NCBI RefSeq assembly: GCF_022829405.1
Contig: NZ_JAKSXW010000143.1
Coordinates: 1 to 64,000 of the forward strand
DNA length: 64,000 bases
From: Methylobacterium sp. J-076
GTDB lineage: Bacteria; Pseudomonadota; Alphaproteobacteria; Rhizobiales; Beijerinckiaceae
Direction of reading: 5' to 3'
Of this stretch, positions 1-8,498 are shown piece by piece (position 1 is the stretch's first letter; every line of letters begins with the position of its first letter). A program made the position numbers and the translations under genes. A model generated the notes under the pieces. That model was not told the origin of the DNA. It was given only the letters and a program-made list of their open reading frames with translations, and made no database searches.

Positions 1-590
1 CAATGCGAGCGGAGTGAGGTAATCCAGCGGCGCCACGTCGTGGACCGTTCCGCCGCCCTGGGTCGCTTCGCTTCGCTCGCGATGACGGAGAGGGCCGCCG
101 CCGCCCCAGCGGACGGTTGCCGCCGCCGTCGCGGTGGACGGTCCCGCCATCATGGCGAGCCGCCACTGCCGTCATTGCGAGCGGAGCGAAGCAATCCAGC
201 GGCGCCACGTCGTGGACCGTCCCGCTGCCCTGGGTCGCTTCGCTGCGCTCGCGATGACGGAGCGAGCCACCGCCGCCGTCGCGGTGGACGGTCCCGCCAT
301 CATGGCGAGCCGCCACTGCCGTCATTGCGAGCGGAGCGAAGCAAACCAGCGGCGCCACGTCGTGGACCGTCCCGCTGCCCTGGGTCGCTTCGCTGCGCTC
401 GCGATGACGGAGTGGGCCACCGCCGCCGTCGCGGTGGACGGTCCCGCCATCATGGCGAGCCGCCACGGTGGACGGCCACCGCCATCATGGCGAGCAATCA
501 CTGCCGTCATTGCGAGCGGAGCGAAGCAATCCAGCCGCGCCACGTTCCGGGCCGTCCCGCCGCCCTGGATTCCCTCGCTCTCCGCATGAG
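1..590. repeat. 150-bp tandem repeat array built on a palindromic dispersed element
   Basis: The block starting at 131 recurs at 281 and, truncated and rearranged, at 431. A divergent partial copy occupies 1-130, and a last partial copy ends near 570. Within the unit, 171-192 (GTCATTGCGAGCGGAGCG...) and 237-258 form a 22-bp imperfect inverted repeat, giving an element of about 88 bp that resembles a MITE or REP-type sequence. The period is a multiple of three, so open frames run through on both strands and encode the familiar spurious peptide HCERSEAIQ. I see no gene here. Confidence 0.9.
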
Positions 591-760
591 GACGAAGGAC
601 GAGGGGCGGCGTTCGCGGGCGGGAAGGACGGGACGGGGCGCGACGTTCTTCTTGGGATCGCCCGCCCTCGGGGTGAAACTTCCATGAAACACGGAATTTC
701 AGCGATGTTCACCGGTCATTCGCCCGCACGCTTGCGCTGGCCGCGGCCGCCCGCGCAACG

Positions 761-775
761 TGGCACGCCGTTTGC
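761..775 (+). promoter_or_regulatory. sigma-54 (-24/-12) promoter of the NrtA-type operon
   Basis: TGGCAC, five bases, TTGC, with the invariant GG (762-763) and GC (774-775) exactly ten bases apart. All ten consensus positions match. It lies 34 bp before the start codon at 810. This implies activation by an enhancer-binding protein such as NtrC; I did not find a clear activator site. Confidence 0.82.
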
Positions 776-809
776 CGAGACTTGACCGTTCGAACCCTCC
801 GAGACCGCC

Positions 810-2159
810 ATGGCCCCGTTCGAGAACCCCTTCGCCGCCCGCCGCCGCGGTTGCTCCTGCGGGGGGCATGAGAGCCACGCCGCACACGAGGCGGCCCTGC
901 CCTCGGGCGATGCGGCGATCACCCGCGCCGTCGAGGAGGGCATGATGCGGGCGCTGTTCCCCAATGCCGCGGGGCGGCGGGCCTTCCTGCGCAGCGTCGG
1001 CGCGGCGACCGCCGCCGCCGTCGTCGCCCAGTTCCTGCCGACGGGCTTCGTCGCCGAAGCCTTCGCGGAGGCCGGGGCGCCCGAGAAGACCGACCTGAAG
1101 GTCGGCTTCATCCCGATCACCTGCGCCACGCCGATCATCATGGCCAAGCCCATGGGCTTCTACGAGAAGCAGGGCCTCAACGTCGATGTGGTGAAGACCG
1201 CCGGCTGGGCGGTGGTCCGGGACAAGACCCTGAACAAGGAATACGACGCCGCGCACATGCTGGCGCCGATGCCGCTCGCCCTCACCCTCGGGCTCGGCTC
1301 GAACCCGGTGCCCTTCACCGTCCCGGTCATCGAGAACGTCAACGGTCAGGCGATCTGCCTCGCCACCAAGCACAAGGACAACCGCGACCCGAAGAACTGG
1401 AAGGGCTTCAAGTTCGCGATCCCGTTCGACTACTCGAACCACAACTACCTGCTGCGCTACTACCTGGCCGAGCACGGGATCGACCCCGACACGGATGTGC
1501 AGTTGCGGCTCGTCCCGCCGGCCGAGATGGTCGCCAACATGCGCGCCGACAACATCGATGGGTTCCTGGCCCCGGACAACCTCGTCCAGCGGGCGGTCTA
1601 CGACGGGGTCGGGTTCATCCACATCCTGTCGAAGGAGATCTGGGACGGGCATCCCTGCTGCGCCTTCTCGGTGGCGCAGGACACGATCCGCGCGATGCCG
1701 AACGCCACCGCCGCCCTCCTGCGGGCGATCCTGCAGGCGACCGCCTACGCCTCCAAACCCGAGAACCGGAAGGAGATCGCCGCCGCCATCGCCCCGGCGA
1801 ACTACCTCAACCAGCCCCTCACCGTGGTGGAGCAGGTGCTCACCGGCACCTATGCGGACGGGCTCGGCAACGTGAAGAAGGACCCCAAGCGGGTGGCCTT
1901 CGACCCGTTCCCCTACGAGAGCTTCGCCATCTGGACCCTGACGCAGATGAAGCGCTGGGGCCAGATCAAGGGCGACGTGGACTACGCGGCCGTCGCCCGG
2001 CAGGTCTACCGCGCCACCGATGCCGCCACGCTGATGAGGCAGGACGGGCTGGCCCCGCCGGAGGCCACGACGAAGACCTTCGTGGTGATGGGCAAGACCT
2101 TCGACCCCGCCAAGCCGAAGGAGTACCTCGACTCCTTCGCCATCAAGCGGGCGAGCTGA
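810..2159 (+). CDS. NrtA/CmpA-family ABC transporter substrate-binding protein, Tat-exported
   Basis: This 449-aa periplasmic binding protein resembles the nitrate/bicarbonate/cyanate group (NrtA, CmpA). It belongs with the permease and ATPase genes that follow (4-bp gap to the permease). A twin-arginine motif (GRRAFLRS, residues 55-62) precedes a hydrophobic stretch and predicts export by the Tat system. The mature part begins near 'TDLKVGFIPITCATP' and has the family motif 'VPPAEMVANMRADNIDGF'. An unusual Cys/His-rich patch (C15, C17, H20, H23, H26) sits upstream of the Tat motif. The start at 810 fits the sigma-54 promoter 34 bp upstream. The true substrate (nitrate, nitrite, cyanate or another small nitrogen compound) cannot be read from sequence. 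The sigma-54 promoter favours a nitrogen source over bicarbonate. Confidence 0.88.
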   Translation: MAPFENPFAARRRGCSCGGHESHAAHEAALPSGDAAITRAVEEGMMRALFPNAAGRRAFLRSVGAATAAAVVAQFLPTGFVAEAFAEAGAPEKTDLKVGFIPITCATPIIMAKPMGFYEKQGLNVDVVKTAGWAVVRDKTLNKEYDAAHMLAPMPLALTLGLGSNPVPFTVPVIENVNGQAICLATKHKDNRDPKNWKGFKFAIPFDYSNHNYLLRYYLAEHGIDPDTDVQLRLVPPAEMVANMRADNIDGFLAPDNLVQRAVYDGVGFIHILSKEIWDGHPCCAFSVAQDTIRAMPNATAALLRAILQATAYASKPENRKEIAAAIAPANYLNQPLTVVEQVLTGTYADGLGNVKKDPKRVAFDPFPYESFAIWTLTQMKRWGQIKGDVDYAAVARQVYRATDAATLMRQDGLAPPEATTKTFVVMGKTFDPAKPKEYLDSFAIKRAS

Positions 2160-2163
2160 GGCC

Positions 2164-3003
2164 ATGCGGATCGCGATGGGCCTGCGGGCGGGCCTCCTCT
2201 CCCTGGCGCTGCTGGCGGCGCTGCTGCTCGTCTGGCAGGTGGCCGTCGGCGGCATCGCCAGGACGGAGGCGATGGACCCCGAATACGCGGCGCTGATGGG
2301 CCAGACCGCCACCACCGGCAAGTCGGCCATGCCGGGGCCGATGGATGTCGCCGCCACCCTGTGGAAGCACCTGAAGGACCCGTTCTACGACCACGGCCCC
2401 AACGACAAGGGGCTCGGCATCCAGCTCGCCTATTCCGTCAGCCGGGTGGCGCTGGGCTACGGGCTCGCCGTGCTGGTGGCGATCCCGGTGGGCTTCCTCA
2501 TCGGCATGTCGCCGCTGATGAGCCGGGCCCTCGACCCGTTCATCCAGATCCTGAAGCCGGTCTCGCCCCTGGCCTGGATGCCCCTCGCCCTCTACACGAT
2601 CAAGGATTCGAGCCTGTCGGCGATCTTCGTGATCTTCATCTGCTCCCTCTGGCCGATGCTGATCAACACGGTGTTCGGCGTCTCGGGCACCCGGCGGGAA
2701 TGGCTCAACGTCGCCCGCACCCTGGAGGTCGGCCCGGTGCGCCGGGCCTTCACGGTGATCCTGCCCGCGGCGGCGCCGACCATCCTCACGGGGATGCGCA
2801 TCTCCATCGGCATCGCGTGGCTCGTCATCGTCGCCGCCGAGATGCTCGTGGGCGGCACCGGCATCGGGTACTTCGTCTGGAACGAGTGGAACAACCTCTC
2901 GATCACCAACGTGATCACCTCGATCCTGGTGATCGGCCTCGTCGGCATGGTGCTCGATCAGGGGCTGGCCCGCGCCCAGCGCCTCGTGACCTTCCCCGAG
3001 TGA
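2164..3003 (+). CDS. NrtB/CmpB-type ABC transporter permease
   Basis: This 279-aa inner-membrane permease belongs to the BPD-transp-1 family. Its N-terminal membrane segment (about residues 7-28) is followed by a periplasmic loop and a core of about five helices. The coupling-loop region around 'EWLNVARTLEVGPVRRAFTVILPAAAPTIL' carries the usual EAA-like arrangement. Length and the 'KPVSPLAWMPLALY' segment match the nitrate/bicarbonate permease group. It starts 4 bp after the binding-protein stop and ends 8 bp before the ATPase gene, so the three are one transcription unit. Confidence 0.9.
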   Translation: MRIAMGLRAGLLSLALLAALLLVWQVAVGGIARTEAMDPEYAALMGQTATTGKSAMPGPMDVAATLWKHLKDPFYDHGPNDKGLGIQLAYSVSRVALGYGLAVLVAIPVGFLIGMSPLMSRALDPFIQILKPVSPLAWMPLALYTIKDSSLSAIFVIFICSLWPMLINTVFGVSGTRREWLNVARTLEVGPVRRAFTVILPAAAPTILTGMRISIGIAWLVIVAAEMLVGGTGIGYFVWNEWNNLSITNVITSILVIGLVGMVLDQGLARAQRLVTFPE

Positions 3004-3011
3004 GGCCGGCC

Positions 3012-3983
3012 ATGAGCACGCTCCTCCCCTTCGCCCGGCGCCCCAGGCCCGCCCCGGCCGGGGCGGGCCGCGCCCCCTCGGCGGAGAGGTTCATCTCCAT
3101 CGAGGGGATCGCCCGGCGCTACCCGGCCCCCGGCGGGCGGGCCACCACGATCTTCGAGAACCTGTGGCTGCCGGTGCGCCGGGGCGAGTTCGTGTGCATG
3201 GTCGGCCATTCCGGCTGCGGCAAGACCACGGTGCTCAACATCCTCGCCGGGCTGGACGCGCCGAGCGAGGGCACGGTGATCGTGGACGGACAGGCCATCG
3301 GGGGGCCGAGCCTCGACCGGGCGGTGATCTTCCAGGGCCACGCCCTGTTGCCCTGGCGCAGCGTCCTCGGCAACGTCGCCTACGCGGTCTCCTCCCGCTG
3401 GCCGCGGGCCAAGCGGGCCGAGGTCGAGGCGCGGGCGCGCAAGGCCATCGCCACGGTGGGGCTCGCCGGCTCCGAGCACAAGCGCCCGGCCGAGCTGTCC
3501 GGCGGCATGAAACAGCGGGTCGGCATCGCCCGCGCCCTCTCCATCGACCCCAAGATCCTGCTCATGGACGAGCCGTTCTCGGCGCTCGACGCCCTGACCC
3601 GCGGCACCCTGCAGGACGAGGTCCGCCGGATCTGCATCGAGACCGGGCAGACGGTGTTCATGATCACCCACGACGTGGACGAGGCGATCTACCTCGCCGA
3701 CCGGATCGTGCTGATGACCAACGGGCCGGAGGCGAAGGTCGCAGAGATCGTCGAGAACCCCCTGCCCAAGGCCCGGGACCGGACGCAGCTGCACCACGCG
3801 CCGGGCTACTACGCCCTGCGCAACCACCTGATGGACTTCCTCGTCACCCGCTCGAAGACCCTCCGCGACGAGGGCATGCCCGCCGGCTACGACCCGCGCC
3901 GCCCGCCGGTGATCCGCCCGGCCCTCAGCGAGGCCGACGCCGCCGCCATCGCCGGCGCCGGGCCGGACATCCTCCGGGCGTAG
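3012..3983 (+). CDS. NrtD/CmpD-type ABC transporter ATP-binding protein
   Basis: This 323-aa ATPase energises the importer encoded upstream. It shows Walker A (GHSGCGKTT), the Q-loop region, the signature LSGGMKQR and Walker B (ILLMDEPFSALD), followed by the switch histidine (MITHDVDEA). The start at 3012 lies 8 bp after the permease stop. A longer in-frame extension exists upstream but overlaps the permease and lacks similarity. The tail after about residue 255 is longer than in minimal ATPases, as is usual in NrtD-like proteins. The operon ends at a strong hairpin (3990-4016). Confidence 0.92.
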   Translation: MSTLLPFARRPRPAPAGAGRAPSAERFISIEGIARRYPAPGGRATTIFENLWLPVRRGEFVCMVGHSGCGKTTVLNILAGLDAPSEGTVIVDGQAIGGPSLDRAVIFQGHALLPWRSVLGNVAYAVSSRWPRAKRAEVEARARKAIATVGLAGSEHKRPAELSGGMKQRVGIARALSIDPKILLMDEPFSALDALTRGTLQDEVRRICIETGQTVFMITHDVDEAIYLADRIVLMTNGPEAKVAEIVENPLPKARDRTQLHHAPGYYALRNHLMDFLVTRSKTLRDEGMPAGYDPRRPPVIRPALSEADAAAIAGAGPDILRA

Positions 3984-3989
3984 GGGTTT

Positions 3990-4016
3990 CCCCTCCCCCC
4001 TCTGCGGGGGGAGGGG
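3990..4016. terminator. G/C hairpin after the ABC operon
   Basis: CCCCTCCCCCC (3990-4000), a TCTGC loop, then its exact complement GGGGGGAGGGG (4006-4016). The perfect 11-bp stem lies 7 bp after the ATPase stop. No T-run follows, so it may be a repeat-type stabiliser rather than a classic terminator. Related C/G hairpins occur at 5239, 7150 and 13815. Confidence 0.6.
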
Positions 4017-4213
4017 GAAGCCGTTGCACCCTGCCGCATCTTTCGCCGCCGGCTGCGAACTATTCGGGCGTGCGCAATCTTGATGGCGGCCCGCTCTCAT
4101 CGCAGTCTCTCCTTCGATCGCCACGGGATCATCATGCGGTGACCGGCATTCGTGCCGCCCCTTGGCATGAACAGGCGGATCTTTGCCTTGCGCGATCATC
4201 CGGGAGGTATGCG

Positions 4214-5101
4214 ATGACCGAGAGCGTGCTGATCTCTCCATCCGAGTTCGAGGCGATGCTGGCGGCGGGGGGCGTCGTGCCGATCGACACGCGGGCGCCC
4301 GCGGCCTACGCGGCCGGGCACATCGCGGGGGCGGTCAACATCCACGACATCTTCACCTACCTCGCCAGCTCGACCCCCGAGGGCGTGGTGGCGATGAAGG
4401 ACAAGTTCGCCGAGACCTTCGGCGCCGCCGGCCTCGGGGGCGGGGAGACGGCGGTGATCTACGAGGGGTCGATGGATACGGGCTTCGGCCAATCCTGCCG
4501 CGGCTGGACCCTGCTGACCTATCTCGGCTACCCGAAGGTGAAGATCCTGCATGGCGGGTTCTCGGCCTGGAGCGCCGAGGGCAAGCCCGTGACGGACGAG
4601 GCCACCGTGCCGACCCCCAGGACCTTCCCGATGGACCCCGCCGCGGCCTCCCTGTTCGTGGACCTCGACGCCATGAAGGCGGCGGTGGCGGACGAGGCGG
4701 TGGTGAAGCTCGACACCCGTGACGTGGACGAGTGGGTCGGCACCTCCTCCTCGCCCTACGGCAAGGATTTCTGCCCCCGGAAGGGCCGCATCCCCGGCGC
4801 CCGCTGGATCGAGTGGTACCGGATGATGAAGCCGACGCCCTCCGGCAAGATGCTGAAGGCGAAGGAGGAGATCCTGGCCGAATGCGCCACGGTCGGCATC
4901 GACGCCGACACGCCGGTGGTCCTGTACTGCTTCAAGGGCGCCCGGGCCTCGAACACGTTGGTGGCGCTGAAGGAGGCGGGCATCAAGGACGTGCGGCTGT
5001 ACTTCGGCTCGTGGAACGAGTGGTCGCGGGACCCGGCCCTGCCGATCGAGGAGGGGTTCCCGGGTGCCAAGCCGGCGCCGATGGCGATGGCGGCGGAGTA
5101 G
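4214..5101 (+). CDS. Two-domain rhodanese (thiosulfate/3-mercaptopyruvate-type sulfurtransferase)
   Basis: This 295-aa protein moves sulfane sulfur from thiosulfate or mercaptopyruvate to an acceptor thiol. It has two tandem rhodanese domains. The N-terminal domain (about 10-125) lacks the catalytic cysteine and is structural. The C-terminal domain (about 145-280) carries the active-site loop CFKGARA with nucleophile C239. The start at 4214 has a ribosome site (GGGAGG) just upstream. The loop is not the CRxGx[R/T] of typical thiosulfate sulfurtransferases, so the true sulfur donor is unclear. It follows the NrtABD-type operon after 230 bp and is probably transcribed separately. Confidence 0.87.
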   Translation: MTESVLISPSEFEAMLAAGGVVPIDTRAPAAYAAGHIAGAVNIHDIFTYLASSTPEGVVAMKDKFAETFGAAGLGGGETAVIYEGSMDTGFGQSCRGWTLLTYLGYPKVKILHGGFSAWSAEGKPVTDEATVPTPRTFPMDPAAASLFVDLDAMKAAVADEAVVKLDTRDVDEWVGTSSSPYGKDFCPRKGRIPGARWIEWYRMMKPTPSGKMLKAKEEILAECATVGIDADTPVVLYCFKGARASNTLVALKEAGIKDVRLYFGSWNEWSRDPALPIEEGFPGAKPAPMAMAAE

Positions 5102-5238
5102 GGGGCCGGCGCCGGTCCCGCCTCGAAGGCCGGCCGGAAAGCCGGTTTCGGCCCTTCCCACCGTCCCATCCTGAGAGCCTGGCCGGAACGGTGCTTCCGT
5201 TCCCGTGCGGGCGGGACCGCGCCGGGGAAGGCGCGGGT

Positions 5239-5264
5239 CCCCCTCTCCCCGCTCGCGGGGCGGG
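5239..5264. terminator. Bidirectional hairpin between convergent genes
   Basis: CCCCCTCTCCCC pairs with GGGGCGGGGGGAG around a GCTCGC loop. It lies between the rhodanese stop (5101) and the stop of the oppositely oriented dehydrogenase (5288). The position suits a shared terminator, although no U-tract is present. Confidence 0.5.
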
Positions 5265-5287
5265 GGGAGCGGCGGCGCCCGCCGGCC

Positions 5288-7069
5288 TCACTCCCCGAGG
5301 GTGAACACCGTCAGCTGTCCCCCCGTGGCGGTGTACTGCGACAGGGCCGCGTAGCCCCCGACCGCGCCCGATCCGTCGGCCGGGTCGGTGAGGCCCGCCG
5401 CCAGGCCGATGCCGGCCCAGCCGCCGACGCCGGAGAGGACGGCGACGTACTGGCGCCCGTCCAGGCTGTAGCTCGTCACGTTGCCGACGATGCCCGAGGG
5501 CGTCTTGAACCGGTAGAGTTCGCGGCCGTCGCGGGCGTCCACCGCCTTCAGGTAGCCCTCGAGGGTGCCGTAGAAGACGACCCCGCCCGCCGTCGCCAGG
5601 GCGCCGGACCAGACCGAGAACGGTTCCGGGTTCGCCCACGCGATCCGCCCGCGCGCCCCGTCCCAGGCGATGAACGCGCCGGTATGGCCGTCGCCCTCCG
5701 GCGGGTGCAGGGTCAGCGTCGCGCCGACATAGGGCTGGCCGGGGGTGTAGGTGACGCGGAACGGCTCGTAATCCATGCACATGTGGTTGGTCGGCACGTA
5801 GAACAGCCCGGTCTGCGGCGAGTAGGCGGCGGGCTGCTGGTTCTTGGCGCCGAGCGCCCCGGGGCAGATGCCCTTCGTCACCTCCTCCTCGTCGGCCTCC
5901 TCGGGGGCGAAGCGCCTGTCGAGCACCGGCCGCCCGTAGCCGGGGCGCGAGGCGTCCTGCTCGATGCGGGTGGCCCAGTTGACGCGGCCGTCGAACTTCT
6001 CCGCCACCAGCAGGGCGCCGGTGGCCCGGTCGAGGGTGTAGCCGAAGCCGTTGCGGTCGAAATGGGTGAGCACCGGGCGGCGCGTGCCGCCGATCTCCTG
6101 CTCGGTGAGGATCATCTCGTTGACGCCGTCGAAGTCCCACTGGTCGTGGGGGGTCATCTGGTAGACCCAGCGGGCGACCCCCGTGTCGGCGTCGCGGGCG
6201 ATGATCGCCTCGGCCCAGGCGTTATCGCCGGGGCGCTGGGCCGGGTTCCAGGTCGAGGGGTTGCTGGTGCCGTAGTAGACGAGGTTCAGGGCCGGATCGT
6301 ACGAGAACCAGCCCCAGGCGCAGCCCCCGCCCATCCGCCACTGGTCGCCCTCCCAGGTCTTCAGGGACGAATCCTTGCCGACCGGCTTGCCGAGGGCGGT
6401 GGTCGTCTCCGGGTCGAACAGGATGTCGCCGTCGGGGCCCACGGCGTAGGCCCGCCAGAGCTGCCGCCCCGTGGCCTGATCGTAGGCGGTGACGGGGCAG
6501 CGGGCGCCGTACTCGCCCCCCGACAGGCCGACGATCACCTTGCCGTTCACCGGCAGGACGGTGGCCGTGTTGGTCTCGCCCCGGCCGGGATCGCCGTTCT
6601 TCACCGACCAGAGCACGTGGCCGTCCGCCGGATCGAGGGCCACCAGGGTCGTGTCCGCCTGCTGCAGGAACAGCCGCCCGTCCGCGTAGGCGAGGCCCCG
6701 GTGGACCGTGTCGCAGCACATCACCGCGATGACGCCCGGATCCTGCCGGGGGCTGTAGCGCCAGAGGATCCTGCCCTCGTGGGCGAGGTCGAGGGCGTAG
6801 ACCGTGTTCGGGAACGGGGTGTGGACGTACATCACCGTGCCGACCACCAGCGGCGCCCCCTCGTGGCCGCGCAGAACGCCGGTGGAGAAGGTCCAGGCGA
6901 CCTTCAGGCGCCCGACATTGCCCGCATCGATCTGGGCGAGGGGTGAATAGCGGGTGTTGGCCGCGTCCACGGTCTGGAGCGCCGTCTCGGCCCGCGCCGC
7001 CGTCGCGAGGCCCGCGAGGGCGAGGATCGTGAGCAGGCGGGGGAGGGGGTTCGGCACGGCAGGACTCAC
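5288..7069 (-). CDS. XoxF/ExaF-type lanthanide-dependent PQQ alcohol dehydrogenase
   Basis: This 593-aa periplasmic quinoprotein oxidises primary alcohols with PQQ. A Sec signal peptide (about residues 1-27, ending TAARA) precedes the eight-bladed propeller. Visible hallmarks are the vicinal disulfide Cys118-Cys119, metal ligands E187 and N270, catalytic D312, and a second aspartate D314 in QWDFDGVN. This D-x-D pair marks lanthanide-dependent enzymes; calcium-dependent MxaF has alanine at the second position. C-terminal motifs such as [18 protein letters not shown] also fit XoxF/ExaF. The GTG start at 7069 was chosen because it puts the signal peptide at the N-terminus. No cytochrome (xoxG) or xoxJ partner lies nearby, so it may be an ExaF-like ethanol or auxiliary dehydrogenase. 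Confidence 0.88.
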   Translation of the reverse strand: MSPAVPNPLPRLLTILALAGLATAARAETALQTVDAANTRYSPLAQIDAGNVGRLKVAWTFSTGVLRGHEGAPLVVGTVMYVHTPFPNTVYALDLAHEGRILWRYSPRQDPGVIAVMCCDTVHRGLAYADGRLFLQQADTTLVALDPADGHVLWSVKNGDPGRGETNTATVLPVNGKVIVGLSGGEYGARCPVTAYDQATGRQLWRAYAVGPDGDILFDPETTTALGKPVGKDSSLKTWEGDQWRMGGGCAWGWFSYDPALNLVYYGTSNPSTWNPAQRPGDNAWAEAIIARDADTGVARWVYQMTPHDQWDFDGVNEMILTEQEIGGTRRPVLTHFDRNGFGYTLDRATGALLVAEKFDGRVNWATRIEQDASRPGYGRPVLDRRFAPEEADEEEVTKGICPGALGAKNQQPAAYSPQTGLFYVPTNHMCMDYEPFRVTYTPGQPYVGATLTLHPPEGDGHTGAFIAWDGARGRIAWANPEPFSVWSGALATAGGVVFYGTLEGYLKAVDARDGRELYRFKTPSGIVGNVTSYSLDGRQYVAVLSGVGGWAGIGLAAGLTDPADGSGAVGGYAALSQYTATGGQLTVFTLGE

Positions 7070-7149
7070 GCGGGAGGGGCGACCTTCATGCGATCCCGCT
7101 CCGGCGAAACCGTGACGCGCTGCCCTTTCCCGATCCCCTCCGGGGGCCA

Positions 7150-7173
7150 CCCTCCCCCGCACAGGGGGGAGGG
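7150..7173. repeat. C/G-rich hairpin in a divergent intergenic region
   Basis: CCCTCCCCC (7150-7158) pairs with GGGGGAGGG (7165-7173). It belongs to the same family of short palindromes as 3990-4016 and 5239-5264. Here it lies between divergent promoters, so it is a dispersed repeat rather than a terminator. Confidence 0.5.
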
Positions 7174-7250
7174 GCAGGGTGGTGGTCGTCATCGCCGTGC
7201 AGCCCTCGGGCGCGGGCCGCGTTTCCCCCCGGACCGGACAGGGAAACGAC

Positions 7251-8381
7251 ATGCGCCCATTCACCATCACCTGGGATGCGGACAGGCTCGCGTGGCTGCG
7301 GGAGAAGCTCCGGGCCTACCGGATGCCGCGGCTGCCCGAGGGGGCCGGGTGGCGCTACGGCTGCGATCCGGATGTCCTGGCGGACCTCTGCGCCTATTGG
7401 TGCGATGGGTTCGACCACGACAAGGCCGCCGCCGAGCTGAACCGCTTCCCGCAGGGCATGGCCCGGATCGAGGACACGGAGATCCACGTGGTGCATGTGG
7501 TGGGCGAGGCCGGGGGCCGGCGGCCGCTGCTGCTCACCCATGGCTGGCCGGGCTCGGTCTACGAGTTCTGGGAAGTGATCGAACCCCTGGCCTTCCCCTC
7601 GCGGCACGGGGGACGCGCGGAGGATGCCTTCGACATCGTGGTCCCGGCGCTGCCGGGCTTCGGCTTCTCGGGCAAGCCCAAGGCGCCGATCGGGCCGCGC
7701 ACCACCGCGCGGCTGTTCGACCGGCTGATGCGCGAGGAGCTGGGCTATCCCCGCTACCGGGCGCAGGGGGGTGATTGGGGGGCCGGCGTCACCGCGTGGC
7801 TCGCCCTCGACCACGCGGATTCGCTGGAGGCGATCCACCTCAACTACCTGCTCGTCCAGCCCGACGCCGAGCCCGAGAGCGGGCCGGAGACGGTATGGCG
7901 GCGCGAGGCCCTGGCGGCCCAGCGCCGCCTCGGCGCCTATGCGGACCTCCAGGGCACGAAGCCCCTGTCCCTGGCCTATGCCATGGCCGACGAGCCGGCG
8001 GCGCAGCTGGCGTGGCTGGTGGAGCGCTTCCACGATTGGGCGGACCTGCGGGAGCGCCCGTTCGCCGAGGTCTTCCCGAAGGACCGGCTGCTCACCAACG
8101 CCCTGTTCTACATCCTCACCGGGGCCTTCGAGACGGCGACTTGGTACTATGCCGGCGCCCAGGCGGAAGGGGTTCGCCGGATGCCGGAGGGCGCCCGCGT
8201 CACCGTCCCCACCGCCTTCGCGGCCTATCCCGACCCGCGCACCGCCCCGCCGCCCCGCGAGTGGGTGGAGCGCGGCTACGCCGTGTCGCGCTGGCGGGAC
8301 ATGCCCCGCGGCGGCCATTTCGCGGCCATGGAGGTCCCCGACCTGTTCGTCGCGGACCTGCGCGAGTGGGCACGGGAGTAA
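7251..8381 (+). CDS. Epoxide hydrolase, alpha/beta-hydrolase fold
   Basis: This 376-aa protein matches microsomal-type epoxide hydrolases with the N-terminal EHN domain (about residues 3-105). It opens epoxides to diols via an aspartyl ester intermediate. The oxyanion motif HGWPGS (97-102), the nucleophile motif GGDWGAG (D175) and the catalytic histidine in RGGHFAAME (H356) are all visible. The start at 7251 (MRPFTITW) was preferred over an upstream in-frame ATG because family similarity begins there. It is divergent from the PQQ dehydrogenase and stands alone. The physiological substrate is unknown. Confidence 0.9.
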   Translation: MRPFTITWDADRLAWLREKLRAYRMPRLPEGAGWRYGCDPDVLADLCAYWCDGFDHDKAAAELNRFPQGMARIEDTEIHVVHVVGEAGGRRPLLLTHGWPGSVYEFWEVIEPLAFPSRHGGRAEDAFDIVVPALPGFGFSGKPKAPIGPRTTARLFDRLMREELGYPRYRAQGGDWGAGVTAWLALDHADSLEAIHLNYLLVQPDAEPESGPETVWRREALAAQRRLGAYADLQGTKPLSLAYAMADEPAAQLAWLVERFHDWADLRERPFAEVFPKDRLLTNALFYILTGAFETATWYYAGAQAEGVRRMPEGARVTVPTAFAAYPDPRTAPPPREWVERGYAVSRWRDMPRGGHFAAMEVPDLFVADLREWARE

Positions 8382-8397
8382 GGGCGCTCCACCGTCT

Positions 8398-8423
8398 TTG
8401 CGAGCGAAGCGAGGCAATCCAGG
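8398..8423. repeat. Dispersed copy of the window-start palindromic element
   Basis: The sequence TTGCGAGCGAAGCGAGGCAA followed by TCCAGG matches the left arm of the element repeated at 1-590. It lies between the convergent epoxide hydrolase and acyl-CoA dehydrogenase genes. Confidence 0.7.
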
Positions 8424-8498
8424 GACACGCCGCATCCCGCGAGGGCCCGCCGCCCATGAGGCATGAGGCTCCCCACCGATGGGGACCGGTGGCGTTCC

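Noticed and set aside
40-712. Several overlapping frames up to 215 aa in the repeat array (HCERSEAIQ-type peptides)
   Set aside because: They follow the repeat period, lie on both strands and encode the well-known spurious peptide of this dispersed element.
699-2357. 552-aa minus-strand frame opposite the NrtA-like gene
   Set aside because: Composition is Arg/Gly/Val-rich antisense sequence with no domain; it shadows a clear gene.
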